Source of the DNA: Deltaproteobacteria bacterium
Lineage (GTDB): Bacteria > Myxococcota_A > JAADFL01
Length of the DNA: 60,063 nt
Assembly (NCBI GenBank): GCA_013152945.1
Contig: JAADFL010000107.1
Coordinates: 1 to 60,063 of the forward strand
Direction: 5' to 3'
Below the pieces are notes generated by a model, which was not told where the DNA came from, searched no databases, and worked only from the letters and a program-made list of their open reading frames with translations. Each line of letters starts with the position of its first letter. Within the stretch, counting starts at the first letter, position 1. Both the position numbers and the translations under genes were made by a program. This document shows, one piece after another, positions 8,831-19,294 of this stretch.

Positions 8831-9633
8831 CAATCCACGACCTCCTGGGCCAGAGTCAACAATTCTTTATGAAGCTCTTTTGAACAGGCAGCTAAATTTC
8901 CGGAATCCACCCCGACATCCCTGCCATCCAGCCTGGAAAAAGACCCTCCCGCTTCCTGGACAAGCAATTTTCCAGCACCGGTATCCCATGGCTCCAGTCC
9001 CGCCGGATTCACGTACGCATCCAACCTTCCACACGCCACATATGCCTGTGCCAGGGCGGCAGAACCCAGAAGCCTCACCCCTCTGACCCTGGGCGCAAGC
9101 ACGGAAAATAAAGATGCAGCCCTTGATCTCTGTGATATTGATATTCCGCTGTCAATTGATACATATGCATCGGGTATTTCGGACACATGGGTAACCTTTA
9201 TCGTCTTGCCGTTAAGAGTGGCTCCCCGGCCCTTTATCGCCAAGAAGAGTTCCATCCTGTCCCAAGCAGCAATAGTACCTGCAACAACCGGCTCTCCATG
9301 CATCCAAAGGCTGCCTGTAACACAAAAATATGGGATGCCCTGCCTGAAATTATTGGTTCCATCCAGGGGATCCAGAAGCCACAGCCGTTTCGAACCGCCT
9401 TTTTCCAATATGCCCCTTTCCTCGGATATGATTCGATCTTCGGGAAACGCATTTTTAATCCCGTGAATCAGGATTTCCTCGGATAACAGATCCGCCTCTG
9501 TGACAGCATCTCTTCCAAGTTCATCCTTGAGATCGAATCTCATCTCCTTCCTGAATCTCGATTCGATTTCAACAGCAGCCTTGTTGAGAAGCTGCACAAG
9601 TAATTCTTTTTCTTTACGCATGAAATCTTTCAA
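8830..9633 (-). CDS. Inositol-monophosphatase (SuhB) family phosphatase
   Basis: A 267-residue metal-dependent phosphatase of the IMPase/FIG superfamily. Metal-binding motifs are present: SEERG around residues 70-74, WLLDPLDGTNNF at 85-96 and EPWDTGAGKLLVQEAGG near the C-terminus. The substrate (inositol-1-phosphate, 3'-phosphoadenosine phosphate or fructose bisphosphate) cannot be read from sequence. TTG 9633 has GGAG seven bases upstream and is preferred; ATG 9621 is the alternative, with a poor binding site. It overlaps the following murF-alr by one base (TGATG), so the two are translationally coupled. Confidence 0.88.
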   Translation of the reverse strand: MKDFMRKEKELLVQLLNKAAVEIESRFRKEMRFDLKDELGRDAVTEADLLSEEILIHGIKNAFPEDRIISEERGILEKGGSKRLWLLDPLDGTNNFRQGIPYFCVTGSLWMHGEPVVAGTIAAWDRMELFLAIKGRGATLNGKTIKVTHVSEIPDAYVSIDSGISISQRSRAASLFSVLAPRVRGVRLLGSAALAQAYVACGRLDAYVNPAGLEPWDTGAGKLLVQEAGGSFSRLDGRDVGVDSGNLAACSKELHKELLTLAQEVVD

Positions 9634-9695
9634 TCATCAACTCCGGAAAAACATTTTGGTTTTACCACCAAAAACATTAAAAGCAAGAATGGCTT

Positions 9696-10097
9696 TCACC
9701 GAGCCCTTGAAAGCCTTGCTATCCTCCATGTCGCAAAAACAACCATAATAAAAAACGCGCCTTTGGCCATAGCATACAAGGGTTGGTGAAACTGTGCCCC
9801 TGTGTTCAACATGAACCTCAAAACCAAGTAATATATGCCGCTGACAATAAGACTTGATATTGCGACCCTGGGGCCGGCATCATCCATCAACTTTCCGCAT
9901 CCATAGGCCAAGACAACAGCACCAGGCACCCTGGCTGTTTCCTGTACCAATGCAATGAACAAGGGAGCCAAGCCATCAAGGCCAAAGAGCCAATTGCCGA
10001 ATATCTTGGAAAACACAGTATTAAATAGAACTTGAGCCAAAAAGGGGAATACCCCCAGGATCAATGAAAGGGCACCTGTTACAACAATCGTCCTCAT
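9696..10097 (-). CDS. Small integral membrane protein, unknown function
   Basis: A 133-residue hydrophobic protein with about four predicted membrane segments and a short basic C-terminus (RIARLSRAR). It starts at ATG 10097, three bases after the truA stop, so it is co-transcribed with truA and lies in the same run as the phosphatase and murF-alr genes. The layout, with a long hydrophobic N-terminus and a mid-protein charged loop, loosely resembles MreD-like or colicin-V-like small membrane proteins, but I do not recognise the family and assign no function. Confidence 0.65.
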   Translation of the reverse strand: MRTIVVTGALSLILGVFPFLAQVLFNTVFSKIFGNWLFGLDGLAPLFIALVQETARVPGAVVLAYGCGKLMDDAGPRVAISSLIVSGIYYLVLRFMLNTGAQFHQPLYAMAKGAFFIMVVFATWRIARLSRAR

Positions 10098-10835
10098 TCA
10101 ATAATAAACCTCGACCAGGTACAGCCCATAAGGCGGCGCAGTTATTCCTGCTTCGGCTCTTTGCCCTTTCTCAATCAGGTCCTCGATCCAGGATATGTTC
10201 CTGTACCCTCTTCCCACTTCGACCAGGGCGCCGGTAATCCTCCTTACCATTTGCCTTAGGAAACCTTTTCCCTTTATCTCCAGGCAAATCAGGCCTTCGT
10301 GAGATACTGCGAGCTGTATGGAAAAGATCTCTCGAACCGTGGTTTTGACATCTGCCTTTGCAGCACAAAACGCCTTGAAATCATGAACTCCTGGAAACAA
10401 CTTACAGGCCTTGGACATCAAATCCAGGTCCAGGTCATATTTAATCCGCCATGCCCGCCCCCAGTAAAGAGGCCTCTTGATGGGCGATACGAACATCTTA
10501 TAACGATAATGTTTGCCTTTGGAGCTCCTTAACGCGTGAAAGGAGGGTTGTACTTCTTCGATCTTTATAACAGCCACGGTTTCCGGCAGTATTGAATTGA
10601 GCCCATCTCTTAATTTCGTGATATCATGTGGGAAATTGGTGCTGAAAGATGCGACTTGGCCGAGCGCATGTACTCCGGAATCCGTTCTTCCGGCTCCTAT
10701 CACCTTTATTTCCTCGCCTGTCATTTTTTCAAGAGCATTTTCTATAACTTCTTGTACAGCTATTCCGTTCTTCTGCCTTTGCCAGCCAACAAACAACGAT
10801 CCTTCGTATTCTATGGTCAACTTTATTGTACGCAC
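10098..10835 (-). CDS. truA: tRNA pseudouridine(38-40) synthase TruA
   Basis: Converts uridines 38-40 of the tRNA anticodon stem-loop to pseudouridine. The 245-residue length fits TruA. Seen: YEGSLFVGWQRQ at the N-terminus and the catalytic motif GAGRTDSGVHA with Asp52. Also present are the TruA segments around HALRSSKGKHYRY and KGFLRQMVRRITG. The start is GTG 10835 with AGAGG seven bases upstream. It is the first gene of a leftward run. Its promoter should lie in the 368-base gap to atpC. Confidence 0.95.
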   Translation of the reverse strand: MRTIKLTIEYEGSLFVGWQRQKNGIAVQEVIENALEKMTGEEIKVIGAGRTDSGVHALGQVASFSTNFPHDITKLRDGLNSILPETVAVIKIEEVQPSFHALRSSKGKHYRYKMFVSPIKRPLYWGRAWRIKYDLDLDLMSKACKLFPGVHDFKAFCAAKADVKTTVREIFSIQLAVSHEGLICLEIKGKGFLRQMVRRITGALVEVGRGYRNISWIEDLIEKGQRAEAGITAPPYGLYLVEVYY

Positions 10836-11203
10836 GATAAACCTCTACAAAGACATCTTTACTTTGTACTCCCGGAAGGGTTAAAAAACAACATCAACAT
10901 TTACATCAATATTCATACTTTCAGGGTAACACTCAATAATTATGACTCAAGCAAAACAGCATAACCGGAAAAGGTAAAAAAGTAGCTGTTCGAGCTAAAG
11001 CATTTTTACCGGCGACAGAGTTTTAACCCTGGAATCATCAGGCAATCGGTATTGTGTAGGCTAATTAATTGCCATACGTACATGGCACAAAACGCCTCTG
11101 AATATATTGTTTCGTGGGGGAAAATACTTCCAGCTAGGGCGCAACACCCTGCTGCTGCTGACTCTTTGAACAGCCTGAATTGCTTAAAAAGCAATCTCCT
11201 GGT
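10836..11203. other. Gene-free stretch between atpC and truA
   Basis: 368 bases with no convincing gene. It holds two hairpins: one across the atpC stop (11179-11195, ATTGCTT/AAGCAAT) and the larger one described at 10973-11010. A near-palindrome GCCATACGTACATGGC sits at 11071-11086. Small frames on either strand have no binding site or recognisable product. A truA promoter must lie here, but no good -35/-10 pair stood out. Confidence 0.6.
10973..11010 (-). terminator. Probable terminator of the atp operon
   Basis: A nested inverted repeat: outer arms GGTAAAAA (10973-10980) and TTTTTACC (11003-11010), inner arms TAGCT (10983-10987) and AGCTA (10993-10997). On the minus strand the inner stem is followed by six T residues. 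It lies about 195 bases beyond the atpC stop, before truA. The inner stem is only 5 bp, so efficiency is uncertain. Confidence 0.5.
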
Positions 11204-11632
11204 TCAGGTGTCTGACTTGCCGCTCTTTCGTGCGACCTGTATTCTCACCAGTGCCCGTTGCAGTTTCAGTTCGTTTTTCTTGTATTCCTGCGTGGATGTA
11301 TCTGATATTTTTGCTAATTCCTTTTCAGCTTTTTCTTTTGCCCTTTTTGCCCGTTCCACGTCTATTGCATCAGCAGTTTCTGCAGTATCAGCCAGGAGAT
11401 TTACCTTTCCTTCCCGGGAGACCTCGACAAACCCCCAGGACACGGCCAAGCTTTTCTTGTTCTTCCGGCTCTTGTAAACAATTTCTCCTGGCTTGAGACT
11501 GGAAGCTATAGGTAGATGGCCAGGAAGTATCCCCATCTCTCCGAGTGCCCCCGGAACAACAACCTCATCTACCGATTCCGAAATAAGCGGGCCAGAAGGA
11601 GTTACTATTTCCAGGTCTAATTTGCCATCCAT
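11204..11632 (-). CDS. atpC: ATP synthase F1 subunit epsilon
   Basis: A 142-residue central-stalk subunit of F1 that couples rotation and inhibits ATP hydrolysis. The N-terminal beta-sandwich shows the usual VTPSGPL start and the GxxGxxPGHLP motif near residue 35. The C-terminal part is a charged two-helix hairpin ending in a long basic helix. It follows atpD by three bases as the last gene of the leftward atp operon. Confidence 0.95.
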   Translation of the reverse strand: MDGKLDLEIVTPSGPLISESVDEVVVPGALGEMGILPGHLPIASSLKPGEIVYKSRKNKKSLAVSWGFVEVSREGKVNLLADTAETADAIDVERAKRAKEKAEKELAKISDTSTQEYKKNELKLQRALVRIQVARKSGKSDT

Positions 11633-11635
11633 TTT

Positions 11636-13084
<1,449 letters not shown>

Positions 13085-13951
13085 CTAGTCCTTCAGTGCC
13101 TCGGCGCCACCTACGATGTCCAGCAATTCTTTTGTAATAGACTCTTGCCTGGCCCTGTTCATCTTCAACGTTAGATTGTCGATCATCTCATTGGCATTCT
13201 TGGTTGCATTCTCCATGGCTGTCATTCTGGCTCCATGCTCGCTTGCAGATGACTCCAGCAAGGCCCGCCAGATTTCGGTCTCAATATATTTCGGCAGGAG
13301 CTCGGATAACAGCTCTCTTTTCCCCGGCTCGAAAATATAGTCACTTTCCCCCTCTGCTATTGTCTTTTCCTCCGGCCTGATCGGTAAAAGATCTTCAACT
13401 ACTATTCTTTGCACGAGTGCGGATTTGAATTCATGATATATCATGAAAAACGCATCGAGTGAATTACCTATATAGCCTTCGATAACCACCTTGGTAATAT
13501 TTTTTGCATCCTGGTAAGACAGGCTTCCCAGAATTTCGGTAAAACTCGGATCCACGTTGTACCCTTGCTTTGATAAAAAGCGGTAAACCTTTTTGCCCAC
13601 TGTATAAAGGATTATCTCCTCGTATCGTTCCTTGTTCTCCTTTATGAAATTTTCAGCCTTTTTATTGAGGTTGGTGTTGAATCCTCCGCATAGACCCCGA
13701 TCACTTGTAATGACCAGAACTCCTATCCTTTTTGGTTCCCTTGTTCTCAACAACGGATGAATTGAAGGCTCAACACCTTGAGCCAGGTCTGAAACCACAT
13801 CGTGAATTTTCTTTGCATAAGGCCTTGCATTTTCAATAGCAGCCTGGGCCCTGCGAAGTTTGGCAGCAGAGACCATTTTCATGGCCTTGGTTATCTGCTC
13901 CGTACCCTTGACGCTTGAGATACGTTTCCTTATCGCCCTCAACGTCGCCAT
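13085..13951 (-). CDS. atpG: ATP synthase F1 subunit gamma
   Basis: The rotating central shaft of F1. 288 residues, with the two long terminal coiled helices (RKRISSVKGTEQITKAMKMV at the start, ARQESITKELLDIVGGAEAL at the end) and the ITSDRGLCGGFN motif in the Rossmann-like middle. It lies 44 bases after atpA. No cyanobacterial-type redox insertion is seen. Confidence 0.96.
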   Translation of the reverse strand: MATLRAIRKRISSVKGTEQITKAMKMVSAAKLRRAQAAIENARPYAKKIHDVVSDLAQGVEPSIHPLLRTREPKRIGVLVITSDRGLCGGFNTNLNKKAENFIKENKERYEEIILYTVGKKVYRFLSKQGYNVDPSFTEILGSLSYQDAKNITKVVIEGYIGNSLDAFFMIYHEFKSALVQRIVVEDLLPIRPEEKTIAEGESDYIFEPGKRELLSELLPKYIETEIWRALLESSASEHGARMTAMENATKNANEMIDNLTLKMNRARQESITKELLDIVGGAEALKD

Positions 13952-13995
13952 ACATCAACCTCCATCAACAAGGAATTCCCGTGAATTCTATGGTT

Positions 13996-15510
13996 TCAAT
14001 CAGCAGAGAATTCCTTTGCAAATTCTTCAAAGGCTGCATCAATCTTTTTTTCCAAATCCTCGCTCAACACGCCCTTTTCCCTGATTTCCCGTAGAATTTC
14101 AGGCTTTCTGTTCTCCATAAAGGAATATAATTCTTTCTCCAACCCGGCCAGGGATGTTACAGGGAACTTGTCCAGGAATCCACTTGTGCCTGCATAGAGA
14201 ATGACAACCTGTTTCTCCACCGGTACCGGTTGATACTGTGGCTGCTTCAATATCTCGACCATTCTTTGTCCTCTAGCAAGCTGTGCCTGGGTAGCCTTGT
14301 CAAGATCTGATCCAAACTGTGCAAAGGCCGCCAGTTCCCTGAATTGGGCCAGGTCCAGCCGGAGAGAACCGGCAACTTGTTTCATGGCCTTTATCTGTGC
14401 GTTCCCACCTACGCGGGAAACCGATATGCCTGCATTCATAGCCGGCCGCTGGCCTGCATAAAACAAGTCCGATTCCAGGAAAATCTGCCCGTCCGTGATA
14501 GATATGACATTGGTCGGAATATAAGCAGAGACATCTCCGGCCTGGGTTTCAATCACCGGCAAGGCGGTAAGTGATCCGCCACCTTCCTTTTCCGAAAGTT
14601 TTGCAGCCCTCTCCAAGAGCCTTGAGTGCAGGTAGAACACATCTCCGGGATAGGCTTCACGTCCTGGAGGCCTTCTAAGCAACAGAGACAAATTTCGATA
14701 GGCAACTGCATGTTTCGATAGATCATCGTAGATGCAAAGTGCATGTTCCCCCTTGTCTCTAAAGTATTCGCCCATCGTGCATCCTGCATACGGCGCAATG
14801 AATTGCAATGGAGCGAGTTCGCTGGCGCTCGATGCCACCACGGTTGTGTATTCCATGGCGCCGTGCTTCTCCAGCCTTGCCACGACCTGAGCCACGGTTG
14901 ATTGCTTTTGACCGATCGCAATATAAAAACAGTATACCCCCTGACCTTTCTGGTTGATTATGGTATCCACTGCGATTGCTGTTTTACCTGTCCCTCGGTC
15001 ACCGATGATCAGCTCGCGCTGTCCCCTGCCGATTGGAGTCATTGCATCGATGCATTTCAGCCCGGTTTGAAGCGGTTCCTTGACCGGCTGCCTTTTCACT
15101 ATGCCCGGGGCCTTTACTTCGATTACCCTGGTTTCTTTGGAGTCGACAGGCCCTTTTCCATCTATAGGATGGCCCAGAGCATTGACAACCCTTCCTACCA
15201 AGGCTTCTCCCACGGGAACCTGGGCAATACGGCCAGTTCTCTTGACCTTGTCACCCTCTTTTATCTCCGTAGCTTCAGCCATGAGGGCGACCCCGACATT
15301 GTCTGTTTCAAGGTTTAGAACAATCCCGTAGATCTGGTTGGGGAATTCCAACAACTCACCGGCCATTGCTCCCTCGAGGCCATAGACCCTGGCTATACCG
15401 TCACCTACCGATAAAACACTCCCGGTCTCTGAAACCTCCACCTTTTGGTCATAATCTTCTATTTGCTGACGAATTAATGCACTTATTTCCTCTGCCTTGA
15501 TTTTCTGCAT
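13996..15510 (-). CDS. atpA: ATP synthase F1 subunit alpha
   Basis: Regulatory nucleotide-binding subunit of F1. 504 residues of normal layout: N-terminal beta barrel, Walker A GDRGTGKT (usually GDRQTGKT, so Gln is Gly here), Walker [13 protein letters not shown], and [15 protein letters not shown] followed by the C-terminal helices. It starts at ATG 15510, six bases after atpH. Confidence 0.97.
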   Translation of the reverse strand: MQKIKAEEISALIRQQIEDYDQKVEVSETGSVLSVGDGIARVYGLEGAMAGELLEFPNQIYGIVLNLETDNVGVALMAEATEIKEGDKVKRTGRIAQVPVGEALVGRVVNALGHPIDGKGPVDSKETRVIEVKAPGIVKRQPVKEPLQTGLKCIDAMTPIGRGQRELIIGDRGTGKTAIAVDTIINQKGQGVYCFYIAIGQKQSTVAQVVARLEKHGAMEYTTVVASSASELAPLQFIAPYAGCTMGEYFRDKGEHALCIYDDLSKHAVAYRNLSLLLRRPPGREAYPGDVFYLHSRLLERAAKLSEKEGGGSLTALPVIETQAGDVSAYIPTNVISITDGQIFLESDLFYAGQRPAMNAGISVSRVGGNAQIKAMKQVAGSLRLDLAQFRELAAFAQFGSDLDKATQAQLARGQRMVEILKQPQYQPVPVEKQVVILYAGTSGFLDKFPVTSLAGLEKELYSFMENRKPEILREIREKGVLSEDLEKKIDAAFEEFAKEFSAD

Positions 15511-15516
15511 AACGCC

Positions 15517-16059
15517 TTACTCCCTACTTAAGACCTGGCGAAACCTGTCCAACTGTGAACGCAGACTGCCGTCGAAAACCAAATCTCCAATCTTTACAAC
15601 AAGACCACCCAAAAGATTCCTGTCCACTTCTTTTTCTATCTGAACCTTTTTTCTGGAAAGTTTTTCAAGCGAATCCACCACTGATTGCACCACACTATCA
15701 TCAAGCTCCTTGGCTGATAATACTGTTGCACGAACGCGTCCTGCCTTTGCATCTGCAAGCATAGAATAGGTTTGAGAAATACCCGGCAGCTCGTTTATCC
15801 GGTCTTTTTTCAGCAAGGTCTTCAAGAAATTCGTAGTGGTTTGGTGCAAGTCCAATCTCCGGGACAATGCCTTTATGAGAGCCTCCCTGTTATCCTTGGA
15901 GAACACCGGGTTCATCAATGCCTCTTTCAATTCCCTGTGAGAAGAAAAAAGCTGCGCAATTACACTGACTTCCTCCCCAATCCTATCTGCCACACCGCCA
16001 GTGGATGCAACTTCCAGCAAAGCTGATGCATAACGCCTGTCGAGTTCGGAACCAATCAC
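15517..16059 (-). CDS. atpH: ATP synthase F1 subunit delta
   Basis: Peripheral-stalk subunit capping F1 and binding the b subunits. 180 residues, with the family start ELDRRYASALLEVA and the C-terminal LLGGLVVKIGDLVFDGSLRSQL signature. The start is GTG 16059, with AGGAGG six bases upstream. It overlaps the atpF stop (TGA 16058-16056), which suggests coupled translation. Confidence 0.95.
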   Translation of the reverse strand: MIGSELDRRYASALLEVASTGGVADRIGEEVSVIAQLFSSHRELKEALMNPVFSKDNREALIKALSRRLDLHQTTTNFLKTLLKKDRINELPGISQTYSMLADAKAGRVRATVLSAKELDDSVVQSVVDSLEKLSRKKVQIEKEVDRNLLGGLVVKIGDLVFDGSLRSQLDRFRQVLSRE

Positions 16060-16652
16060 GCGTTACCTCCTCTTTTCCCAAGCTGTTCAACCGTGGTTTT
16101 TACCAAGATCAAATCATCGTCTCTTGAAAGGTTCTCTTTTAAGATCTTGGCTGCTGCTTCCACGGCTTCTGATACTGCTTCCTTTTTTAACGAGAGCTTG
16201 GCGGACCTTAATTCCTGTTCGACCATCCTGCCGGCATCCCTCTTTATTTTCTCTGCTGTTCGCTCGGCTTCCTCGATGATTTTCTGTTTTTCCCGCTCCC
16301 CGTCACTGCGAGCATCTTTCAGTATTTGTTCCACCTCCTCGTCCAAGTGTTTCAACCTTTGCTCGTACTCCTTGTACTTGGACTCGGCCTCTTGCTTTAT
16401 TTTCCTTGCTTCCTCGATTCGACTCGAAATCTCCTTGTGCCTTTGTGAAAAGAAATCCTTGGCAGGCTTCTTTAGAAGAAATACCAAAAGAAGGATAAAC
16501 AATACAAAATTGATTGCAGAAAGCCCCAATGTCAGCCAATCAGGAGAAGCATGTTCTTGGTTTGATGCAAAAGAATTAATGGGCAACAAGAGGAACAGGA
16601 ATAGCAAAGTAAAGAAAGTTTCTTTTGTACTAGAAGGCTTTCCCGCTGTCAT
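16056..16652 (-). CDS. atpF: ATP synthase F0 subunit b
   Basis: Membrane-anchored stator subunit. 198 residues with two hydrophobic segments. The first (about 14-29) looks like a cleavable signal peptide ending SFA-SN; the second (about 44-61) is the membrane anchor. A long charged coiled coil with many Glu, Lys and Arg follows. The extra N-terminal signal makes it longer than the ~156-residue E. coli b. It overlaps atpF' upstream and atpH downstream by four bases each. Confidence 0.92.
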   Translation of the reverse strand: MTAGKPSSTKETFFTLLFLFLLLPINSFASNQEHASPDWLTLGLSAINFVLFILLLVFLLKKPAKDFFSQRHKEISSRIEEARKIKQEAESKYKEYEQRLKHLDEEVEQILKDARSDGEREKQKIIEEAERTAEKIKRDAGRMVEQELRSAKLSLKKEAVSEAVEAAAKILKENLSRDDDLILVKTTVEQLGKRGGNA

Positions 16653-17092
16653 GCGTTCTTCCCCTTTCCAAAATTTCTACCACCCAGCTTTGATGCAATT
16701 TCCAGGGCCAGGTCCCCAATCTGCGCCTTGATCTCTTTCCTCGCTATCTCCATTTCCTTTTGAATCTCCTTGGAAGCTTTTGAAATCACTTCCTCGGTTT
16801 TTTTCCGCGCGTCATTCGTCTGTTTTTGTTCCAACTCCCGCCCTTCTGCTATCATACGTTGTTTTTCTTCCTTGGCCTGCTGCCTTGCGGCAATAATTCT
16901 TCGATTATAAGAATGTATCTTTATCTCTGTTTTTTTATTGAGTTTATCAGCCTCGTCCCGTGCTCCGTCGATTAGCTTGTATCTCTTTTCAAGTGTTCTG
17001 AATATAGGTTTGAACATGAACACATTGATAACCAGAACCGTGAGTAAAAATATCACAATTTGGATGAAAATCGTCTGATCTACGGATACCAT
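16649..17092 (-). CDS. atpF': ATP synthase F0 subunit b'
   Basis: Second stator b-type subunit. 147 residues: one N-terminal membrane segment (about 7-27), then a continuous highly charged coiled coil. Paired b and b' genes point to a b/b' heterodimer, as in other deltaproteobacterial and photosynthetic ATP synthases. It lies 18 bases after the bactofilin gene and overlaps atpF. Confidence 0.9.
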   Translation of the reverse strand: MVSVDQTIFIQIVIFLLTVLVINVFMFKPIFRTLEKRYKLIDGARDEADKLNKKTEIKIHSYNRRIIAARQQAKEEKQRMIAEGRELEQKQTNDARKKTEEVISKASKEIQKEMEIARKEIKAQIGDLALEIASKLGGRNFGKGKNA

Positions 17093-17110
17093 TTTACATC
17101 CACCTCTTGC

Positions 17111-17566
17111 CTATTTATCATCCATGGCTTCTGGAGGAACAACAGGTTCGAGTACTTGCTCTCCCCTGGTGATTAGTTCGCCCAGGTTTTCCATCTGGCA
17201 TTTGCCCTCGAAAACAACACCTTCATCAATTGTCAGCGATGGCGTGAAAATATTTCCCCTAAGCTGGGCCGGCGCATGTATCTGCACAGATTCCTTGGCC
17301 CTAACATCTCCCCATACCTTGCCATTTATTATTACTGTTCCAACACTGATCTCGGCCCTGACCTCGGCACTCTCGCCTACCACGAGAACATCGTCGCTCA
17401 AAACCTCTCCCTTGAATTTGCCATCTATTCTGACTGTTCCCTGGAAAGAGAGTTTACCCTCGAATTCGCTCCCCTGACCGAGAATTGCGTTCATATCTCC
17501 GCCAATTGTATTCTTGGGCATATCCTTCTCCTCTCCTTCCCTTTCAGGCCTGCGAAAGACGCCCAT
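17111..17566 (-). CDS. Bactofilin (polymer-forming cytoskeletal protein)
   Basis: Bactofilins self-assemble into filaments without nucleotide and act as scaffolds for cell-wall and segregation proteins. The 151-residue protein has the right-handed beta-helix core (about 25-125) with repeated hydrophobic/Gly patterns such as GTVRIDGKFKGEV and GTVIINGKVWGDV. ATG 17566 with GAGG is used. ATG 17521 has an even stronger GGAGAAGG site and would give 136 residues. It sits directly after parB and before the atp genes. In Myxococcus, bactofilins tether ParAB, so a segregation role is plausible here but inferred. Confidence 0.9.
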   Translation of the reverse strand: MGVFRRPEREGEEKDMPKNTIGGDMNAILGQGSEFEGKLSFQGTVRIDGKFKGEVLSDDVLVVGESAEVRAEISVGTVIINGKVWGDVRAKESVQIHAPAQLRGNIFTPSLTIDEGVVFEGKCQMENLGELITRGEQVLEPVVPPEAMDDK

Positions 17567-17569
17567 GGC

Positions 17570-18424
17570 TTAGTGCCTCTTCTTTGCTATCAGAATTTCA
17601 ATTAGGCGTTCTCTCTCGGCCATAGAAGAATAACCTATTTCTATCCTGCCCTTACCATTGCGGTCGACTATTTTCACCTTTGTACCCATCGCACGTTGAA
17701 GCTTCTCTACCACAACCTTTATTTGGGGGGAAGAACTTTCTTTCCCCTTGACCTTCCTTTTTGATCGCTTGGCCGTGACTTTTGATTCAAGTTCCCGTAC
17801 TGTAAGTCCTTTTTCTACGATATCCCTGGCGGTTTTTTCAATAATCAAGTCATCCTTGAATGCAAGTAATGTCCTTGCATGACTCCCGGATAATTTGCCA
17901 TCCAGAACGAGTTGCTTGACTTTCTTCGGAAGATCTAAAAGACGCATGCTGTTTGCTACTGTTGACCTATCCTTTCCAACCTTGGAAGCAATCTCCTCCT
18001 GGGTCAAACTGAACTCTTTTTGTAGTCTCGCATATGATTCAGCTTCTTCCATTGGATTGAGATCCTCTCTTTGGAGGTTCTCGATAAGTGCCAATACAAG
18101 AGCCTGTTGATTGGTAATATCTTTGAATATTATCGCCGGGACCTCACCTACGCCGGCTTTTTGAGCAGCCCGCCAACGTCTCTCTCCTGCAATTATTTCG
18201 TACTTATGTCCCTTCTTCCTAACCCATAAGGGTTGCAGGACGCCTTGTTCCCTTACTGATGCCACGAGTTCTTCTATGTCTCTCAGGGGCTCGCCTCGTG
18301 GTTGACCGATTGACAGGGGTTCCAGTTGTTCTACTCCCAGTCTTGCATTCCTCCTGGCCGGATCCTCGGCTGCATCAGAGATCAGAGCATCAATTCCCCT
18401 ACCAAGGGCTTTCCTCTTTGCCAT
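17570..18424 (-). CDS. parB: Chromosome partitioning protein ParB
   Basis: CTP-dependent DNA clamp that loads at parS and drives origin segregation with ParA. 284 residues. In order: N-terminal ParA-interacting basic stretch (KRKALGRGIDALI), the CTP-binding GERRWRAAQKAG motif, a helix-turn-helix region around SLTQEEIASKVGKDRSTVANSMRLL (written here as two motifs, SLTQEEIASKVGK and RSTVANSMRLL), and a C-terminal dimer domain. It overlaps parA by one base (TGATG). Two perfect parS sites lie upstream. Confidence 0.96.
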   Translation of the reverse strand: MAKRKALGRGIDALISDAAEDPARRNARLGVEQLEPLSIGQPRGEPLRDIEELVASVREQGVLQPLWVRKKGHKYEIIAGERRWRAAQKAGVGEVPAIIFKDITNQQALVLALIENLQREDLNPMEEAESYARLQKEFSLTQEEIASKVGKDRSTVANSMRLLDLPKKVKQLVLDGKLSGSHARTLLAFKDDLIIEKTARDIVEKGLTVRELESKVTAKRSKRKVKGKESSSPQIKVVVEKLQRAMGTKVKIVDRNGKGRIEIGYSSMAERERLIEILIAKKRH

Positions 18425-19203
18425 CAGGCAGCCTCTCCCTTTTGTGCCAGGAATTCCTTTGCAAGCTGAAGGTAACTCCTGCTTCCTGTTGAGGTAACAT
18501 CATAAAGGACTATTGGCTTACCATGTGAAGGAGCCTCCGATAACCTTACATTTCGTGGAACAGTTGTGTTATATACGGGTATTCTGGAATTGGACCTGAC
18601 CTCGTACTCCACCTCTCGTGCAAGGTTTGTCCTCAAATCCACCATGGTCAGCAATATTCCTTCGAAAAATAACGATGGATTTAACGATTCCTTTACCTTT
18701 TCAACTGTCGAGACAAGAGAAGACAGGCCCTCCAGGGAGAGGTATTCACACTGAACCGGCACCAGTACCGAATCTGAAGCAACCAAGGCGTTCAATGTCA
18801 ATAAACCCAGGGATGGCGGACAATCTATAAAAATATATTTGTAACTCTGTCTCACCTGTTCGAGTATTTTTTTTAATACGCGTACGCGATCGTGCGCGTT
18901 CATCATATAAAGTTCTGCCTCTGCCCCGGCCAAATCTCTTCCCGCTGGAACCACATCCAAAAAATCCAGCTCGCTCTTCCTAACTATCTCGCGGATCCCA
19001 CATTCACCAACAAGTGCATGATAGATATGCTTATCCCCTGAATCCAACCTAATCCCAAGGCCTGAAGAAGCATTGGATTGCGGATCCATGTCGACGAGCA
19101 ATGTCTTCCTTTCCGCCACTGCCAAAGACGCTCCGAGATTCACTGCAGTTGTTGTTTTGCCTACACCGCCTTTTTGGTTAGCTATTGCAATTACGTTACT
19201 CAT
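18424..19203 (-). CDS. parA: Chromosome partitioning ATPase ParA (Soj)
   Basis: MinD/ParA-family ATPase whose DNA-bound gradient moves ParB-parS complexes. From ATG 19203 it is 259 residues. It begins MSNVIAIANQKGGVGKTTT, the deviant Walker A with signature lysine. The VDMDPQSNASSGLG and FIDCPPSLGLL (Walker B) motifs follow. ATG 19203 has AGAAGGTGG upstream; the GTG at 19218 has its binding site too close. It is the first gene of the par-bactofilin-atp transcript. Confidence 0.96.
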   Translation of the reverse strand: MSNVIAIANQKGGVGKTTTAVNLGASLAVAERKTLLVDMDPQSNASSGLGIRLDSGDKHIYHALVGECGIREIVRKSELDFLDVVPAGRDLAGAEAELYMMNAHDRVRVLKKILEQVRQSYKYIFIDCPPSLGLLTLNALVASDSVLVPVQCEYLSLEGLSSLVSTVEKVKESLNPSLFFEGILLTMVDLRTNLAREVEYEVRSNSRIPVYNTTVPRNVRLSEAPSHGKPIVLYDVTSTGSRSYLQLAKEFLAQKGEAA

Positions 19204-19236
19204 TGACCAATGTGCCACCTTCTAGTGAAAATGGGG

Positions 19237-19264
19237 ATTATCACAACCTTCCAGTGAATGTCAA
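19237..19264 (-). promoter_or_regulatory. Probable sigma-70 promoter of parA
   Basis: On the minus strand a perfect TTGACA (19264-19259) is followed after 16 bases by GATAAT (19242-19237), 34 bases upstream of the parA start. A parS site lies 30 bases beyond the -35, so ParB bound there could influence this promoter. Confidence 0.65.
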
Positions 19265-19294
19265 AGCCAAAATCGGCTCTTTTTATTTATCTAA

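Noticed and set aside
11052-11477. Plus frame over the atpC end and the gap beyond
   Set aside because: Mostly antisense to atpC; Ser/Phe-rich translation typical of a shadow.
19265-19290. Hairpin AGCC/GGCT followed by CTTTTTATTT
   Set aside because: It would terminate rightward transcription, but no rightward gene precedes it; the stem is only 4 bp.
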